Below are positions 1 to 7,459 of a stretch of 64,000 bases of DNA, in pieces. Within the stretch, counting starts at the first letter, position 1. Every line of letters starts with the position of its first letter. The stretch is from Stackebrandtia nassauensis DSM 44728 (GTDB lineage: Bacteria; Actinomycetota; Actinomycetes; Mycobacteriales; Micromonosporaceae). The stretch covers positions 496,001-560,000 of the forward strand of contig NC_013947.1 of NCBI RefSeq assembly GCF_000024545.1. The letters are read 5' to 3'. The translations under genes and the position numbers were made by a program. A model generated the notes under the pieces. The model had not been told where the DNA came from, did not search any database, and was given only the letters and a program-made list of their open reading frames with translations.

Positions 1-1
1 G

Positions 2-166
2 GTGGAACGCCACTGCATCGCCAAGGACGGCGTCTGCGACGCGACCTCGCTGGACTCCTTCCGCGGCTACTTCCAGGACCACCCGAAGTACCCGGCCGAG
101 GGCGGCATCATCCCCAGCACGATCACGGCCGCGCCCAACAACGAGGTCGTCTGGCACCAGCCTTGA
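2..166 (+). CDS. 3' end of an unidentified protein (partial)
   Basis: The first 54 visible codons form an open frame that ends in TGA at 164-166, and the 5' part lies outside the window. Codon choice is strongly G/C-biased at third positions, as in a real gene. The visible tail has two cysteines near the front (HCIAKDGVCD), then a stretch with FRGYFQDHPKYP and the end WHQP. The paired cysteines would suit an exported protein, but I do not recognise the family and give no function. A strong hairpin follows 21 bases after the stop. Confidence 0.6.
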   Translation: MERHCIAKDGVCDATSLDSFRGYFQDHPKYPAEGGIIPSTITAAPNNEVVWHQP

Positions 167-187
167 TTCCCGTAGATGATGATGGGC

Positions 188-225
188 GGCACCCATCCCG
201 TGGCAAGTCGGGGTGGGTGCCGTTT
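188..225 (+). terminator. Intrinsic terminator after the partial gene
   Basis: A 13-bp stem (188-200 with 209-221, one G-U pair) encloses an 8-base loop and is followed by a short T-run. It sits downstream of the partial gene and upstream of the LuxR-type regulator. Confidence 0.7.
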
Positions 226-304
226 CGCGTCCTGTCGCGGATACGAGGTATGGCTTTTGGGGGCGGTGATGCTCTAACCTCACCTTGTCCACGCGTGAGG
301 GTGA

Positions 305-1285
305 GTGTGCGAAATGTTCGACGTGTTTGACCCCGAATCGGACCACGGACGTGTCTATCAGGCCTTGGTGTCCGCGCCCCGCAGTACCGTCGACGCGCTC
401 GCGAGGCGCACGCTGCTGTCGCCGAGCGCGATCCGCGACTCGCTGACGGAGTTGCAGCAGTTCGACGCCGTGACGCCCGTCGACTCCACCAAGGAGGTGT
501 GGGAGGCCCGGCGTCCCGACCTGGTGGCGGCCGAGGCGATGCGGCAGTTCGGGGCCTGGCGCACCCAGCTGCTGGAGGCCGAGGAACGGCTGACCACGGC
601 GTTTCGGTACGCGCGCTACGAGGAGACCAGCGCGATGGACTTCGAGATCCTCAAGGGCGCCGACGCGTTCTTCGAGCGTTTCAAGGTCCTGCAACCGTCG
701 GCGCGCAGCCACGTGTGGGCCATCGACCGGCCGCCCTACTACTGGGAGCCGGACGAGATCCACCGGCAGGAACGCATGCAGATCGAACAGATGGCGGCGG
801 GGATCACCTACCGCACCATCTATCAGGAGTCGGAGAGCGACTCGCCGGTCCGCAACGCCAGCATGGCCCGATCGGTTGCCAGCGGCGAGAACGCCCGCGT
901 CCTGGCCCGGCCGCCGATCAAGATGACCATCATCGACTGTGAGGTCGGCGTCGTCGCCCTCGACCCGCCCGAGGGGGCCGAAGGTTCACTGTCGACACTC
1001 CTGGTGCGGCGGTCGACGCTGCTCGACGCGTTCTGCAACATCTTCGAGTCACTGTGGAGCCTGGCGGTTCCGGTCAACCTGGACCGGCAGAACCAGGAGC
1101 TCAGCAAGCGGGAGCGGGAGATACTCACCCTGATGGCTTCGGGTGCCGGAGACGACGCGATCGCCCGTCGACTGGGGGTGTCGCGCCGCACCATCGTCCG
1201 TCACATTGGACGACTGCTGGAGCATCTGGGTTCGACCACCCGGTTCCAGGCGGGCGCCCAGGCGGCGCGGCGCGGCTGGCTCTAG
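305..1285 (+). CDS. LuxR-type regulator with TrmB-like N-terminal winged helix
   Basis: The protein has 326 residues. Its C-terminal 60 residues are a LuxR/FixJ helix-turn-helix (LSKREREILTLMASG, then DDAIARRLGVSRRTIVRHI). Residues about 14-70 look like a TrmB-type winged helix that would sense or bind at the front end, joined by a middle domain of unknown ligand. This TrmB-plus-LuxR arrangement is common in actinomycete orphan regulators. GTG at 305 was taken because a purine-rich GAGGGTGAG lies just upstream; ATG at 314 is an alternative. There is no receiver domain, so regulation by a two-component kinase is unlikely. The adjacent downstream FG-GAP gene is a possible but unproven target. 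Confidence 0.8.
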   Translation: MCEMFDVFDPESDHGRVYQALVSAPRSTVDALARRTLLSPSAIRDSLTELQQFDAVTPVDSTKEVWEARRPDLVAAEAMRQFGAWRTQLLEAEERLTTAFRYARYEETSAMDFEILKGADAFFERFKVLQPSARSHVWAIDRPPYYWEPDEIHRQERMQIEQMAAGITYRTIYQESESDSPVRNASMARSVASGENARVLARPPIKMTIIDCEVGVVALDPPEGAEGSLSTLLVRRSTLLDAFCNIFESLWSLAVPVNLDRQNQELSKREREILTLMASGAGDDAIARRLGVSRRTIVRHIGRLLEHLGSTTRFQAGAQAARRGWL

Positions 1286-1402
1286 CCCGATTGGACAGCC
1301 GGATTGTCGTGATTGCGCCATGATCCCTTTTTGTGGCAACATCATGGCGGCTCGTCGCGTGTGAGTCGTTGAGAGCTCGCATCAGTGATGAAGGAAGGCC
1401 CA

Positions 1403-2803
1403 ATGAGAAAATCACGTTTGTCCCCCCGTGCCCGCAAGGCGGGGGTGATCACACTGGCCGTAGCGGTCGGCGTGACGACGGTGGGAGCAGCGGCCGTGGC
1501 GTACGCCGACCCCGCCGAATCCTCCGTGCCCACGTCGTCGGACTTCGACGGCGACGGCAAGGACGACCTGGCCATGTCGGCGCAGAAGACCGACGAAGCC
1601 GCCGAGGACTCGGTCGTCATCGACTACACCACCGGTCTGGCGAACAAGGAGCTGTACCCGGAGTCGGCCTACGGCACCGACGGTTTCGGGGTGGGACTGG
1701 CCGCGGGGGACCTCAACGGCGACGGCTTCGACGACCTCGCGGTCGGCTGCGTCAACTGTGACTGGGAATGGGGCGGCGCGACCGTCTCCATCTACAACGG
1801 CTCCGCCGAGGGCCTCAAACCCGACTCGGCGGTCAACGCCGAGGTCGGCGACCCGACCTACGCCGTCGGCATCGGTGAACTCAACGGCGGGGGAAGCCTG
1901 GACGTCGGCTCGACTCGGCTGGGCGACGCCAGCGCGGTCTCCTCGCGCGGCGACGACGGCTGGTGGTCCGACAAGTGGGTCAACACCGGGATGCCGACCG
2001 ATGAGAACCGGCTGGGCTCGGTGGCCATCGGCGACGTCAACGGCGACGGCAAGGACGACCTGGTCATCGGCACCCCCACCGCCGACGGTGGTTCGATCAC
2101 GCTGTTCCCCGGCCCGGTGACCGAGGGCAAGAAGGACACCGTCAAGGCCGTCGAGCTCAGCCCGACGCTGCGCGACCTGGGCGCCTCGCTGGCCGTCACC
2201 GACGTGACCGGCGACGGTCTGGCCGACGTCATCGCCGGGGCCCCGACCTCGACGGTCGGCGGCACCAGCTGCGGCGCGGTCCAGCTGCTGATCGGCAAGA
2301 CCAACGGCATTGCCGCCGACTTCAGTCAGCGGCTCACCCAGGAGAGCGCCAACATCCCGGGTGTCTGCGAAGCCGGTGACGACTGGGGCCGTTCGGTGGC
2401 CGCGGGCAACGTCGACGGTGACGCCGGCGCCGAGGTCGTGGTCGGGGTCCCCGGCGAGGGCATCGACTCGCTGGGCAAGGCCGGTACCTACACCACGCTT
2501 CAGTCCACTTCGACCGGTCTGACCGGCACCGGTTCGTTCGGGGTCTCGCAGGCCACCGCCAACGTCCCGGGAACCGCGGAGTCCGGTGACGGCTTCGCCT
2601 CCGCGCTGGCGCTGCGGGACGTCAACGACGACGGCCGCATGGACGTCGTCATCGGTGCCCCCACCGAGGACGTCTCCACCGTCAAGGACGCCGGACAGGT
2701 CGTCACGGCGCTGTCCAGCGCCACCGGCGCGCCCGCCGCGGGCACCACCGAGGTGACCGGCAACAAGTACGGGCTCAAGCGATTGGGCTGGGAACTGGCG
2801 TAG
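1403..2803 (+). CDS. Secreted FG-GAP/integrin-alpha-like beta-propeller protein
   Basis: The start was placed at ATG 1403 because AAGGAAGG lies just before it; an in-frame GTG at 1385 is possible. Residues 1-40 are a basic N-region, a hydrophobic stretch and AYADP, a clear Sec signal peptide. The mature part holds seven FG-GAP units, each with a calcium-loop signature such as DFDGDGKDD, DLNGDGFDD, DVNGDGKDD, DVTGDGLAD or DVNDDGRMD followed by L/V-A/V-G/I-A. Seven units make one complete seven-bladed propeller. Proteins of this kind are extracellular and bind calcium; the partner is unknown. No enzymatic domain is fused, so it is probably an adhesive or structural exoprotein. Confidence 0.88.
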   Translation: MRKSRLSPRARKAGVITLAVAVGVTTVGAAAVAYADPAESSVPTSSDFDGDGKDDLAMSAQKTDEAAEDSVVIDYTTGLANKELYPESAYGTDGFGVGLAAGDLNGDGFDDLAVGCVNCDWEWGGATVSIYNGSAEGLKPDSAVNAEVGDPTYAVGIGELNGGGSLDVGSTRLGDASAVSSRGDDGWWSDKWVNTGMPTDENRLGSVAIGDVNGDGKDDLVIGTPTADGGSITLFPGPVTEGKKDTVKAVELSPTLRDLGASLAVTDVTGDGLADVIAGAPTSTVGGTSCGAVQLLIGKTNGIAADFSQRLTQESANIPGVCEAGDDWGRSVAAGNVDGDAGAEVVVGVPGEGIDSLGKAGTYTTLQSTSTGLTGTGSFGVSQATANVPGTAESGDGFASALALRDVNDDGRMDVVIGAPTEDVSTVKDAGQVVTALSSATGAPAAGTTEVTGNKYGLKRLGWELA

Positions 2804-2837
2804 TCACACCGCCGGGACCCACCCGGCGAACGCGGAA

Positions 2838-2876
2838 TCGGCGACCCCACACCGTCTGGGGTCGCCGACTTCTCTT
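2838..2876 (+). terminator. Intrinsic terminator of the FG-GAP gene
   Basis: An 11-bp perfect stem (2838-2848 with 2858-2868) with a 9-base loop is followed by CTTCTCTTT, 34 bases after the stop codon. Confidence 0.8.
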
Positions 2877-3202
2877 TGCCGTCGCCCTGCGGCAACAGGG
2901 CCGCACCGACTTCGATCAACCCTCCGGCCGGTGTGGTGGGTGCCGGTACATATGAACAACGATCGATGTAGCTCAAAGCGTTGTCCCCCAAAGGGACTAG
3001 AGCCGTTCGGGGGCCGAGACCATCCAAAAGTACGAATCCGGTGACCCCGTCGTAACCGTCTCATGCTCACCTCGTTGATTGAAGGGGCGGGATGTCCCAA
3101 GTGGTGTTACAGCGACGGCAATCGCTCTGCTGCAAGACATTCCACCCTCCTTTGCCGTCGGATCGCGACCGCGATGCCGTACCGATTGAAAGAGGGAGTC
3201 TG
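2877..3202. other. Intergenic region without a recognised gene
   Basis: About 330 bases lie between the FG-GAP terminator and the next start codon. The sequence is less GC-rich than its neighbours and probably holds the promoter of the downstream gene. An open frame runs back to 3092 in phase with that gene, but its N-terminal part does not look like coding sequence. I see no RNA gene. Confidence 0.5.
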
Positions 3203-3637
3203 ATGTCAGAACTGTGGACTGCCGTGGCGGCGCTGGCCGCCGTGGCAGCCGTGGTCACCCCGGTGCTGATGGTCCTTCGCACCCGCATGCGGGAGGCGAA
3301 GCGTCCGGCCTATGAGAAGGCCTGCGAGAACTTCGACCAGCTGGACCGGATGTCGGCCGCCGTCACCAGACGGTCGTTCACCAGGTCCGAACTGGACGAC
3401 GAGAGTTTCGACGACCTGCTCGGCGACCTGGAAGTCGTCGAGCGCAAGACCTTCGACGGCTGGCGGACGCGCAACGCCGCCCCGGTGCGGGAACTGATCT
3501 CCCACGCCAAGGCCATGTACCACGCCGAATCCGCCGACGATCCGGACTGGAAACTCAAGCAGGGCGTCGAGGCCGGAGCGATCCAGAAGACCCTGCGCCG
3601 CGCTCGCGCGGCTCTCTACCACCAATGGGGACGCTGA
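3203..3637 (+). CDS. Small N-terminally membrane-anchored protein of unknown function
   Basis: ATG 3203 was chosen over the longer frame because AGAGGGAG precedes it and the new N-terminus starts directly with a hydrophobic segment (about residues 5-25, alanine/valine-rich). The remaining 115 residues are charged and mostly helical, with many Arg, Asp and Glu, and end in RARAALYHQWGR. The topology would be a single N-terminal anchor with a cytoplasmic helical domain. I do not recognise the family. A bidirectional terminator separates it from the convergent sirtuin gene. Confidence 0.7.
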   Translation: MSELWTAVAALAAVAAVVTPVLMVLRTRMREAKRPAYEKACENFDQLDRMSAAVTRRSFTRSELDDESFDDLLGDLEVVERKTFDGWRTRNAAPVRELISHAKAMYHAESADDPDWKLKQGVEAGAIQKTLRRARAALYHQWGR

Positions 3638-3661
3638 CCGCGTTCCTCCCCGCGTGACCCC

Positions 3662-3697
3662 ATCGCCGAGACGGACCACCCGCGCCGTCTCGGCGAT
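3662..3697. terminator. Bidirectional terminator between convergent genes
   Basis: A perfect 13-bp inverted repeat (3662-3674 with 3685-3697, 10-base loop) lies exactly between the 3' ends of the anchored protein gene and the sirtuin gene, so it can serve both. Confidence 0.75.
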
Positions 3698-3707
3698 CCC
3701 GTTCCCG

Positions 3708-4454
3708 TCAACGGGTTTCGGCGACCCAGCGCGGCAGCTCGCGTTCGGCGAGCCCGGTGACGGCCGCGTGGAAACCGGGATTGAACGGCAACGGCTCCCG
3801 GGTCAACGCCACACACAGCGCACCGGCCTGCCGCGCCACCGCCACCAGGTTCGCCGCCGGGGACACCCCGCACGAGGTTCCGACGGCCAACAGCAGATCC
3901 GCCTCGGCGGCGGTGTTCCAGGCCCGCTCCAGATCCTCCAGGTCCAGCTGCTCCCCGAACAGCACGATGTCCGGCCGGGCCCGCCCGCCGCACCCGGCGC
4001 AGGACGGAATCGTCTCGCCGGTACCGACATAGGGCGCGACGAGGGCGCAGCCCGCGTCCAGACACCGCTGCCGGTGCGCGTTGCCGTGCAACTCGATCAC
4101 GTCCCGCTGCCCGCCGCGCTGATGCAGCCCGTCCACGTTCTGAGTGACCACCAGCAGGCTGGCGGTCCGGGCGAGCAGCGACTCCTCGGCACCGGCCAGC
4201 GCGCGGTGCGCCGGATTCGGTTGCGCGGCGGCCGCCAGGTGCGCCAGCCCGCCCCACAACCGCCACACGGCGGCCAGGTCGGTGCCGACGGTGTCGGCCT
4301 CGGCGGCGCGGGCGGCCTCGGGATCGTTCCAGGTGCCGTCGTCGCCGCGATAGGTCGGCAGCCCGCTGGGCCGCGAGATCCCGGCACCGGTGAGCACCAC
4401 GACGCGCGAATACTCCTTCAACGGAGCCAGTTCGGAAAGCGACACCTCGTCCAT
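3708..4454 (-). CDS. Sir2-family NAD-dependent protein deacylase
   Basis: The protein is 248 residues from ATG 4454 (an upstream TTG at 4481 would add nine residues). It shows the sirtuin NAD motifs GAGISRPSGLPTYRG near residue 23 and TQNVDGLHQRGG in the middle, the catalytic histidine in ELHGNAH, the zinc cysteine pairs CLDAGC and CAGCGG, and the late motif FGEQLD plus VGTSCGVSPAANL. The size is typical for a bacterial sirtuin. Its expected reaction is removal of acyl groups from protein lysines with consumption of NAD. It stands alone, with terminators on both sides, so the context does not indicate a specific substrate such as acetyl-CoA synthetase. Confidence 0.9.
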   Translation of the reverse strand: MDEVSLSELAPLKEYSRVVVLTGAGISRPSGLPTYRGDDGTWNDPEAARAAEADTVGTDLAAVWRLWGGLAHLAAAAQPNPAHRALAGAEESLLARTASLLVVTQNVDGLHQRGGQRDVIELHGNAHRQRCLDAGCALVAPYVGTGETIPSCAGCGGRARPDIVLFGEQLDLEDLERAWNTAAEADLLLAVGTSCGVSPAANLVAVARQAGALCVALTREPLPFNPGFHAAVTGLAERELPRWVAETR

Positions 4455-4485
4455 GCCCTCGACGATGCCAGACGCGCCCAAACGC

Positions 4486-4518
4486 CAGGCGTCCCGCCGG
4501 GTTACGACGGGACGCCTG
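4486..4518 (-). terminator. Terminator of the Tat-exported protein gene
   Basis: A perfect 11-bp inverted repeat (4486-4496 with 4508-4518, 11-base loop) lies 18 bases downstream of the minus-strand gene ending at 4537. Confidence 0.7.
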
Positions 4519-4536
4519 CCTGGAGAGGTGAGGTCT

Positions 4537-5424
4537 CTAACCGCGCTTGTACTTCTCCCACCACGTGAAGTCCACTTTGTATTCGTCGGGGGTGTTGTCG
4601 GCGTCGTGGTTGGCCAGGCCGTTCTTGCCGACGTAGTAGTCGTGGACCTGCGCCTGTGCCGAGGAGGAGAGGTCCGGGTCGGCCACGCCCACGGCGTGGA
4701 TGTGGTAGTCGAAACCCTGGTCGGGCGTACGCAGCCAGGCCGCGAAACCGACGGTCCGCAGCGCCTTGACCAGCTCCCAGCGTTCGGTCTCGCCCAGGCT
4801 GTTGACGCCGATGTCGATGACGCCGCCGCCGTCGTGGGTGCCCGCCGAACCCGGGTTGGAGTTGGTGTACGAGCCCTGGGTCAGCCCGATCTCGGCGCTG
4901 AACAGTTCGTCGGCCTTGGTCAGCATCTCCACGGTGCGGGTGTTGGTGCGTTCGCCGCCGTAGGAGTCGTTGCGGTCACCGGCGGCGACCTCGTTGACGA
5001 TCGTGAACTGGCCCTCGGCCAACTTCGTCAGCGTGGTCTTGCCCGGCAGGCCGTTGGCGTCGATGCCGGTGTAACCCAGTTCCTCCTGCCACTTCGCGTA
5101 CGCCTGGACGGTGGCCGAACCGAAGTGCTCGTCGACGTTCTTGCCCTCCAGCAGTTTCTTGGCCTCCATCGCCGTCTCGACGAGTTTCACGTGCGGGCCG
5201 CACGGGTCGGTCGGGGCCATGTCGGGCTTGGGCGGGTCGACCAGCGCGGCCACCAGGACCAGCTCCATGTCGACCTCGGCGAGCTTGGGGGAGGCGGGAT
5301 CCGCCAGGGCGTTGGACGCGATCCACGTCGACGGTACGGCGACACCGGCCGCCACCATGGCGGCGCGGGACAGTACCCATCGCCTCGACCGCGGGGTTTT
5401 CATACCCCTGGGCTGCTCGGACAT
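4537..5424 (-). CDS. Tat-exported peptidoglycan-binding protein, peptidase M15-like C-terminus
   Basis: ATG 5424 was chosen because AGGAGGGA sits at good spacing. The N-terminus has a twin-arginine motif (SRRWVLSR) followed by a hydrophobic stretch and ALADP, so export should be by Tat. A central part resembles a PG_binding_1 fold (VQAYAKWQEELGYTGIDANG, LPGKTTLTKL). The C-terminal half has GTHDGGGVIDIGV and later FDYHIHAVGV, a spaced His/Asp and His-x-His pattern like that of zinc-dependent M15-type D,D-carboxypeptidase folds. This suggests a wall-associated hydrolase of about 295 residues. The zinc ligands are inferred from pattern only. Confidence 0.65.
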   Translation of the reverse strand: MSEQPRGMKTPRSRRWVLSRAAMVAAGVAVPSTWIASNALADPASPKLAEVDMELVLVAALVDPPKPDMAPTDPCGPHVKLVETAMEAKKLLEGKNVDEHFGSATVQAYAKWQEELGYTGIDANGLPGKTTLTKLAEGQFTIVNEVAAGDRNDSYGGERTNTRTVEMLTKADELFSAEIGLTQGSYTNSNPGSAGTHDGGGVIDIGVNSLGETERWELVKALRTVGFAAWLRTPDQGFDYHIHAVGVADPDLSSSAQAQVHDYYVGKNGLANHDADNTPDEYKVDFTWWEKYKRG

Positions 5425-5554
5425 GTCTTGTCCCTCCTGCGAGGCCTGCTCACATATAGGCATCAATGGATCGAAATGCCATGTTCGCGGGTGCATACCG
5501 GAGTGTCAATACCGGATATGGAGGCATCATGGAGACCGCTTGCCATAACCGGGA

Positions 5555-6415
5555 TCAGTTGGCGGGCGGCGGTTCCTCTTCCACGACCACCGGGTGCTCC
5601 TGGGTGTCGGTGTCGTCGGGATTGGCGGGCCACACGGTCATCTCGATGCTGCCCGCCAGGTTCAGCGCCCCGGCCGCCGCGCCCGGCGGCACGACCGAGA
5701 AATCGCTGAGCCGCAGCAGCCGATGCCCCTCCGGAACCGAGGTCACCAGGTACCAGTTGTCGGCCTCGTCGGTGTAAACCCAGCCGGGCAAGGCTTCCGG
5801 CGGGATCGTCACGTCGGCCGGGTCGACGGCCGGTGCCGAAACGGGGGATTGCGTTGCGGGGGGCGAGCTGTCGGGCGTCGTAGTATGAACCCCATCAGCC
5901 GCCGACAAGTCGAGAGCAGGAGGTGAGCCGGGTGGCGACGCGACGGTCACCATGCCTGGATACGGCTTGCCGTACGAGATCTGCTCCGGGCTCACCTGTG
6001 TGGGTGGCCCCTGGATCGTGGGTGGTTGCGTCCGCGCCGATCGCGTGGCAGTCTGAACCTCTCCACCCAGGGGGGACGGCGCATTTATGAGTGCTGATAG
6101 TTCGATTTTGCTGGCGAGTTTGACAGCCGCCCAAGCAGTCAGCCCCAGCGTGATGAGCCCCGCCGCGGCGATCAGCGGCACCAGGACCCACAGCTTCGTC
6201 ACCGGCACCAGGGACACCCCCACCCCGGCCGCCGTGGCGCACAGCAGCACCCCGAGGACGACGCCGATGCGCGCGGGCGCGGCACCCATCCGGGGCCGTT
6301 CCGCCGAAGGCCACTTCGCGGCGGCCTTGGCCGAACCCAACGCCGTGGCCGACAGGGCGGTCAACACCAACCCCGCCACGGCGATGGCCGAAGCGGCGAT
6401 GATGATGCGCTCCAT
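5555..6415 (-). CDS. Membrane protein with proline-rich cytoplasmic tail
   Basis: The 286-residue protein has three predicted membrane segments in its first 105 residues (around 4-27, 47-68 and 74-98). A linker rich in Pro, Ser and Thr follows, then a C-terminal domain of about 85 residues that includes LPGWVYTDEADNWYLV and ends in an acidic EEEPPPAN. The start is supported by AGGAAGG upstream. It is divergent from the type IV secretion-like operon and shares its 243-base promoter region, so it may belong to the same system, but the family is not recognised. Confidence 0.65.
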   Translation of the reverse strand: MERIIIAASAIAVAGLVLTALSATALGSAKAAAKWPSAERPRMGAAPARIGVVLGVLLCATAAGVGVSLVPVTKLWVLVPLIAAAGLITLGLTAWAAVKLASKIELSALINAPSPLGGEVQTATRSARTQPPTIQGPPTQVSPEQISYGKPYPGMVTVASPPGSPPALDLSAADGVHTTTPDSSPPATQSPVSAPAVDPADVTIPPEALPGWVYTDEADNWYLVTSVPEGHRLLRLSDFSVVPPGAAAGALNLAGSIEMTVWPANPDDTDTQEHPVVVEEEPPPAN

Positions 6416-6586
6416 TCCTGTGCCTTCCTGGGTAACTCAAGCCTGGCCACACATGATCTCATCAACGACTGTCCGACGTACCGCCCCGAGGCTAAGGCAC
6501 ACAGCCCCACGGCGGGGGGACGGCCGCCCGACACTCGCCACCCGGCGCGCGCCGGACACCGTCCGCGCGAGTGTCACCCGTCCATG

Positions 6587-6601
6587 TGAAACTGATTGTC
6601 A
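6587..6601. promoter_or_regulatory. Zur/Fur-like 7-1-7 palindrome upstream of the secretion locus
   Basis: TGAAACTGATTGTCA matches the actinobacterial Zur consensus as I remember it (TGAAAATGATTTTCA) at 13 of 15 positions. It lies 58 bases before the first gene of the secretion-like operon and is A/T-rich in a GC-rich setting. A chance match cannot be excluded. Confidence 0.35.
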
Positions 6602-6658
6602 TTGTGTGGCCTCACGAGGTGAGGTTTTCGTGTTTTCTAGACATATGAAGGGCCGCGC

Positions 6659-6928
6659 ATGAGAGACATACCGTTCTTGATCGCGCTCCAGGCGGAGACG
6701 ATCAATACCAAGGGGATCATCGACTTCTTCCTGTCGAAGATCGCGCCGATCCTGCTGGCGATCCTGGGCATCATCTTCATCGCGCGCGCGAACAAGGGAG
6801 AGGTGTCGAAGGTGCTGACGTCCTCGACCATCGCCATCGTGGGACTGGCGTTCATCGCCGGTGCCGTGACACTCGTGTTGGTCGGTACGAGTCTTGTCGA
6901 CATCCTGTTCACCGACGAGGGCAACTAG
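6659..6928 (+). CDS. Small two-helix membrane protein, VirB2/TrbC-like
   Basis: The protein has 89 residues and starts at ATG 6659 behind AAGGG. It carries two hydrophobic segments (about 28-44 and 57-80) separated by a short basic loop (ARANKGEVSK). Size, two-helix hairpin and first position in a gene row that continues with PrgI/VirB3-, VirB4-, VirB6- and VirB8-like proteins suggest the role of the VirB2-class subunit, which in Gram-positive systems sits in the membrane. There is no cleavable signal peptide. The assignment rests on position and topology, not on a diagnostic motif. Confidence 0.6.
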   Translation: MRDIPFLIALQAETINTKGIIDFFLSKIAPILLAILGIIFIARANKGEVSKVLTSSTIAIVGLAFIAGAVTLVLVGTSLVDILFTDEGN

Positions 6929-6938
6929 GGCCGGTCCC

Positions 6939-7100
6939 ATGAATCCATTTGGCAGGCTGCGAAGGCCCCTGACGCTTCGCCTGGCGGCGTTGTCGTCGTC
7001 GCCCATGCAACACCGGTATGGGCTCCTCCTCCGCCTTGCCATGCTCGGTCAGGAACCTTCTCGCCGCACAAAGATCCACAGGACAGGCCCTCGTACATGA
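6939..7100 (+). CDS. Possible 53-residue coupled ORF
   Basis: An ATG at 6939 opens a basic, Arg/Leu-rich frame of 53 codons whose stop TGA (7098-7100) overlaps the ATG of the next gene as ATGA. This is the arrangement expected for translational coupling, and it fills what would otherwise be a 168-base gap inside a tight operon. There is no clear ribosome-binding site, and codon bias is weaker than in the neighbours (AGG, CCT, TCT, TTT appear). It may be a real small protein or only an accidental frame. Confidence 0.35.
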   Translation: MNPFGRLRRPLTLRLAALSSSPMQHRYGLLLRLAMLGQEPSRRTKIHRTGPRT

Positions 7101-7459
7101 AGCTGCGCACCGACGATGACATCTATCGGGCCCGACTGCTCTACCTCGGCCCGCCCGGGTACACCTTCCCGGTGCACCTGCCGTACGCCCAGTACGGGGT
7201 CTTCGCCGCGCTGCTCGCCCTCTACATGTTCATCCACTGGCTCATCTCCTTCGAAGTGGAGATCTTCCCCGCCTGGGAGATCGCGCTGGCCATGGTCAGC
7301 ACGTCGCTGATCTTCCGGTACGTGGACCCGGACCGCCCGGCTCGCGCGGTGATCCGGACGGTGCTCACCGACTGGCGGCGGACCCGCGAACCCGTCGCCG
7401 AACAGCGGGACCGCCGGTACTCGGCCAGCCGGATTCGAATTCGCCAGGAGCTGATATGA
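7097..7459 (+). CDS. PrgI/VirB3-like membrane protein
   Basis: The protein has 120 residues. An N-terminal cytoplasmic part of about 30 residues is followed by two closely spaced membrane helices (about 34-50 and 58-75, VFAALLALYMFIHWLISF and EIALAMVSTSLIFRYV), and a basic C-terminal tail with several Arg-Arg pairs. In Gram-positive conjugation systems a PrgI/TcpE-type protein of this layout is encoded directly upstream of the VirB4-type ATPase and docks it to the membrane. Here the stop overlaps the ATPase start by four bases (ATGA), which supports coupled synthesis. Confidence 0.65.
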   Translation: MKLRTDDDIYRARLLYLGPPGYTFPVHLPYAQYGVFAALLALYMFIHWLISFEVEIFPAWEIALAMVSTSLIFRYVDPDRPARAVIRTVLTDWRRTREPVAEQRDRRYSASRIRIRQELI

